DNA from: Paenibacillus sp.
GTDB taxonomy: Bacteria; Bacillota; Bacilli; Paenibacillales; Paenibacillaceae
NCBI GenBank assembly: GCA_029256665.1
Contig: JAQSXN010000264.1
Coordinates: 1-6,106, forward strand
Reading direction: 5' to 3'
Length of the DNA: 6,106 bases
Shown: positions 4,011 through 6,106 of the stretch, in pieces
How positions within the stretch are numbered: the stretch's first letter is position 1
How the letters are laid out: the number at the start of each line of letters is the position of its first letter
Made by a program: the position numbers and the translations under genes
The notes under the pieces: model-generated
The model's database searches: none
The model's input: the letters and a program-made list of their open reading frames with translations, nothing else
Told to the model about the DNA's origin: nothing

Positions 4011-6106
4011 CTACGGCGTCACCGAGAAATTATCGAAACGCGTCTGATTGTTCATCGTGCGCAGCCCGACCTTGCCATGCGTGAACGGATTCGCGCTATT
4101 GTCGGTATAATCGATCTTTGGCGTCGTCATGTCGCCGACGTACACCTTGATGTTCGTACCGCTAACCTTCACCTTCATATGATGCCAGCTATTCGCCGCC
4201 AGCGACAACGGCACGGAGGCCAGCGAAGCAAATCCGTAATTCATTTTGCCCAGAAACACGCCGGTCGGCTTAATGAACGCATAATAACCCTGCACGTAAT
4301 CCGGATTGTTCGCCAGCACGGTTCCGTTAGAGGGATTGTTGACCCGGACGAGCATTCCCGCGTCCCCGGTCGTGCCGATCAGCTTAATGTCGGTTTCCGC
4401 CGTATAATCGGACCACCTGTTGCTGCCGATCGCCGTTTTGCCGAACGCCCCCGAGCCTTCCAGCTCCCCGCCGATCACGGACCACCCGCCCTCGAACCGC
4501 GTCCAGCCGTTGTCGTTGCCGTCGTTGAAGTTGTCGGACATCGCGGCTGGCGCCTCGCCTTGCGTCAACGCGATCTCGCTGAAGTCGAATTCTCCGGTCG
4601 CGAATTCGAATCGCAGCTCGTGCTGGCCAGCGGTCAGGTAGAGTCCCTTCTTGCCGACCGTGCGCCAGCTCTCCCAATCGCCCGTGCTCGGAGCGGCAAC
4701 GATGCCGGTCAGATCGGTCGACCCGTTCCAGACGCGGAAGGTCGCGCCCGCGAGCGTTGTCGCATAACGGACATCCAGATCGTAGTAGCCGGTCTCCGCC
4801 ACGTTAATCCGATATTTCAGCCATTCTCCCGTCTGGTTCCAGCCCGTCACGAACTTGCCCTCGGCCGCGGAATGGCGGATGTCGACCGCTTCGCTCCGAT
4901 AAGCGCCACCGGTATTGCCCGCGCTCAGATCATTGTACGCGGTTCCTTGCCCGCCCTCCATGTAATGAACGGCCTGAATGCTGCCCGGAACCGGCTTGTA
5001 GGCGTTCCATGCGCTGCTTCCGTTCACCTTGTTGCCGAAGGCGACATAGCCGAAATCGGCATGCGCGTCCGAAGTCGCGTACCCAACCTTGCCCCCGGCG
5101 AGGCCGTTCACCGCGCGCGTCTGCTTCTTCATGCCGTCCACGTAAACGTTGAACGTCTGGCCTTCCTTCTCGACCCGGATCGCATGCCACTTCGTATAAT
5201 CGTATCCCGCCGGAAGCGCGGAATATTGCCAGCCCTGACTGACGCCGCCCACGACAAAATGCGTCTCCAACCGGTTCTGCGTTCGGCTAAGCAAAGCGAC
5301 GCCGTAGTTATTCTCGTCCGTGTAAGAGAACACGGCTCCATAAAGCGGGTTAGCGGTCGTCCCCTGCTTCATCTGCTTGGCGTGGAATTCGGCCGTGTAG
5401 TTCGATGCCGTGCTGGCGGCCGTTACCTGCCGATACCAAGCGGCGCTGCCGATCGTATCCTGCCACATCAGCTCCTGATTATAGATGCCCCATGTGCCGC
5501 CGCCGACGTTGCTCCACCCCGTTCCGATCGCGGTCCGGCCAAACCGGTCCTCGAAGGCGGGGAGCTCCGGATTCGGCTGCGCCGCCGTCGTCGGCCCCAG
5601 CGCCAGCAGCTTGTCTCCGTTCCAGACGACGCGGTCGATATTCATTTTCCGGCCGGGATAAACCAGATTGCCCTGCGAGGCATGGCTGTGATAGACCATG
5701 TAGTCGGAGTCCAGATCCGGCCCCTTGATCATGCTGTTATGGCCGACGCCGACATTGTTTCCCTCCGTCTTGATCAAAACGGGATTCTGTCCCGCGGCGG
5801 GCGCGAAGCCGCTCATCGGTCCCGCGCTTGTGGCGTAATCCACCCGATAGGCCGTGCTCCAGACATGATTGCCGGTATACGTCATAAAATATTTGCCGCC
5901 CCGCTTGAACGTCGTGGAGCCCTCCGTCCATCCCGCCATCGACAGCCCCGTCGCCGTAACCGAACCGAACGAGGTCGGACTGCTCATCGGCCGGGCATCG
6001 ATCGTGCTCGCCCCCGTGCTGTAGAAGTACCACTGGCCGTTGTCGTCCACGAACACGTTGCCGTCGATGCCCATGCCGAGATTGCCGGTCTGCGGCGCGA
6101 ACGGTC
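4011..6106 (-). CDS. Modular GH43 glycoside hydrolase with beta-sandwich, CBM6-like and CBM66-like modules (N-terminus beyond window)
   Basis: This is the C-terminal 697 residues of a large polysaccharide hydrolase, read from the codon at 6102-6104. The GH43 five-bladed propeller part (to about 5580) holds GIDGNVFVDDNG, whose Asp fits the pKa-modulating residue. It also holds TEGSTTFKRGGKYFMTYTGN, whose Glu (5922-5924) fits the general acid, and GHNS with the His often bound to a metal. The general-base Asp is expected upstream, outside the window. Next come a LamG-like beta-sandwich (about 5561-5025), a CBM6-like domain (about 4982-4560; AGNTGGAYRSEAVDI, GEWLKYRINV) and a C-terminal beta-sandwich resembling CBM66 (about 4544-4014; GMLVRVNNPSNG, VYVGDMTTPKIDYTD). 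GH43 enzymes attack arabinan, xylan, arabinoxylan or galactan; I cannot tell which here. Such architecture is normally secreted, but the signal peptide would be outside the window. The gene converges on the regulator and ends in a strong terminator. Confidence 0.9.
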   Translation of the reverse strand, partial: PFAPQTGNLGMGIDGNVFVDDNGQWYFYSTGASTIDARPMSSPTSFGSVTATGLSMAGWTEGSTTFKRGGKYFMTYTGNHVWSTAYRVDYATSAGPMSGFAPAAGQNPVLIKTEGNNVGVGHNSMIKGPDLDSDYMVYHSHASQGNLVYPGRKMNIDRVVWNGDKLLALGPTTAAQPNPELPAFEDRFGRTAIGTGWSNVGGGTWGIYNQELMWQDTIGSAAWYRQVTAASTASNYTAEFHAKQMKQGTTANPLYGAVFSYTDENNYGVALLSRTQNRLETHFVVGGVSQGWQYSALPAGYDYTKWHAIRVEKEGQTFNVYVDGMKKQTRAVNGLAGGKVGYATSDAHADFGYVAFGNKVNGSSAWNAYKPVPGSIQAVHYMEGGQGTAYNDLSAGNTGGAYRSEAVDIRHSAAEGKFVTGWNQTGEWLKYRINVAETGYYDLDVRYATTLAGATFRVWNGSTDLTGIVAAPSTGDWESWRTVGKKGLYLTAGQHELRFEFATGEFDFSEIALTQGEAPAAMSDNFNDGNDNGWTRFEGGWSVIGGELEGSGAFGKTAIGSNRWSDYTAETDIKLIGTTGDAGMLVRVNNPSNGTVLANNPDYVQGYYAFIKPTGVFLGKMNYGFASLASVPLSLAANSWHHMKVKVSGTNIKVYVGDMTTPKIDYTDNSANPFTHGKVGLRTMNNQTRFDNFSVTP

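Overview
The window looks like chromosomal DNA of a fairly GC-rich Firmicute, most likely Paenibacillus, Cohnella or a relative. I infer this from AGGAGG-type ribosome binding sites, a sigma-A promoter with an overlapping cre box, a Bacillus-type uracil-DNA glycosylase and YqjZ-like protein, and a GntR/LacI hybrid (AraR-type) regulator beside modular polysaccharide hydrolases. I ran no database search, so the taxon is an inference.

Layout, left to right. Positions 1-560 (minus): the first 186 codons of uracil-DNA glycosylase (ung), cut by the left window edge. Positions 647-976 (minus): a 109-aa ABM-fold protein of the YqjZ type with its own -10 element. Positions 1070-2476 (minus): a complete 468-aa GH32 beta-fructosidase with no signal peptide, hence cytoplasmic. 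Positions 2477-2651: a compact divergent control region. It holds a perfect TTGACA-17-TATAAT promoter for the GH32 gene, a cre site covering its -35, and a separate dyad on the regulator side. Positions 2652-3767 (plus): an AraR-type transcription factor (GntR winged helix plus LacI-like sugar-binding domain). Positions 3768-4010: a 243-bp convergent intergenic region with several stem-loops and a clear intrinsic terminator for the gene on its right. Positions 4011-6106 (minus): the C-terminal 697 residues of a large, probably secreted enzyme. It combines the GH43 catalytic core with a beta-sandwich, a CBM6-like module and a terminal CBM66-like beta-sandwich; its N-terminus lies beyond the right edge.

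How the genes may work together (inference): the GntR/LacI hybrid probably senses a sugar and represses the very strong GH32 promoter, while CcpA acting at the cre site adds glucose repression. The GH43 protein would act outside the cell on a plant or microbial polysaccharide, and the GH32 enzyme would cleave imported fructosides inside. The CBM66-like domain, whose founding member binds terminal fructose of levan, is a tentative link between the two enzymes. No transporter or kinase is visible, so the pathway is incomplete here. The left part (ung, YqjZ-like) appears to be unrelated housekeeping. I found no mobile element, CRISPR array, tRNA or rRNA.
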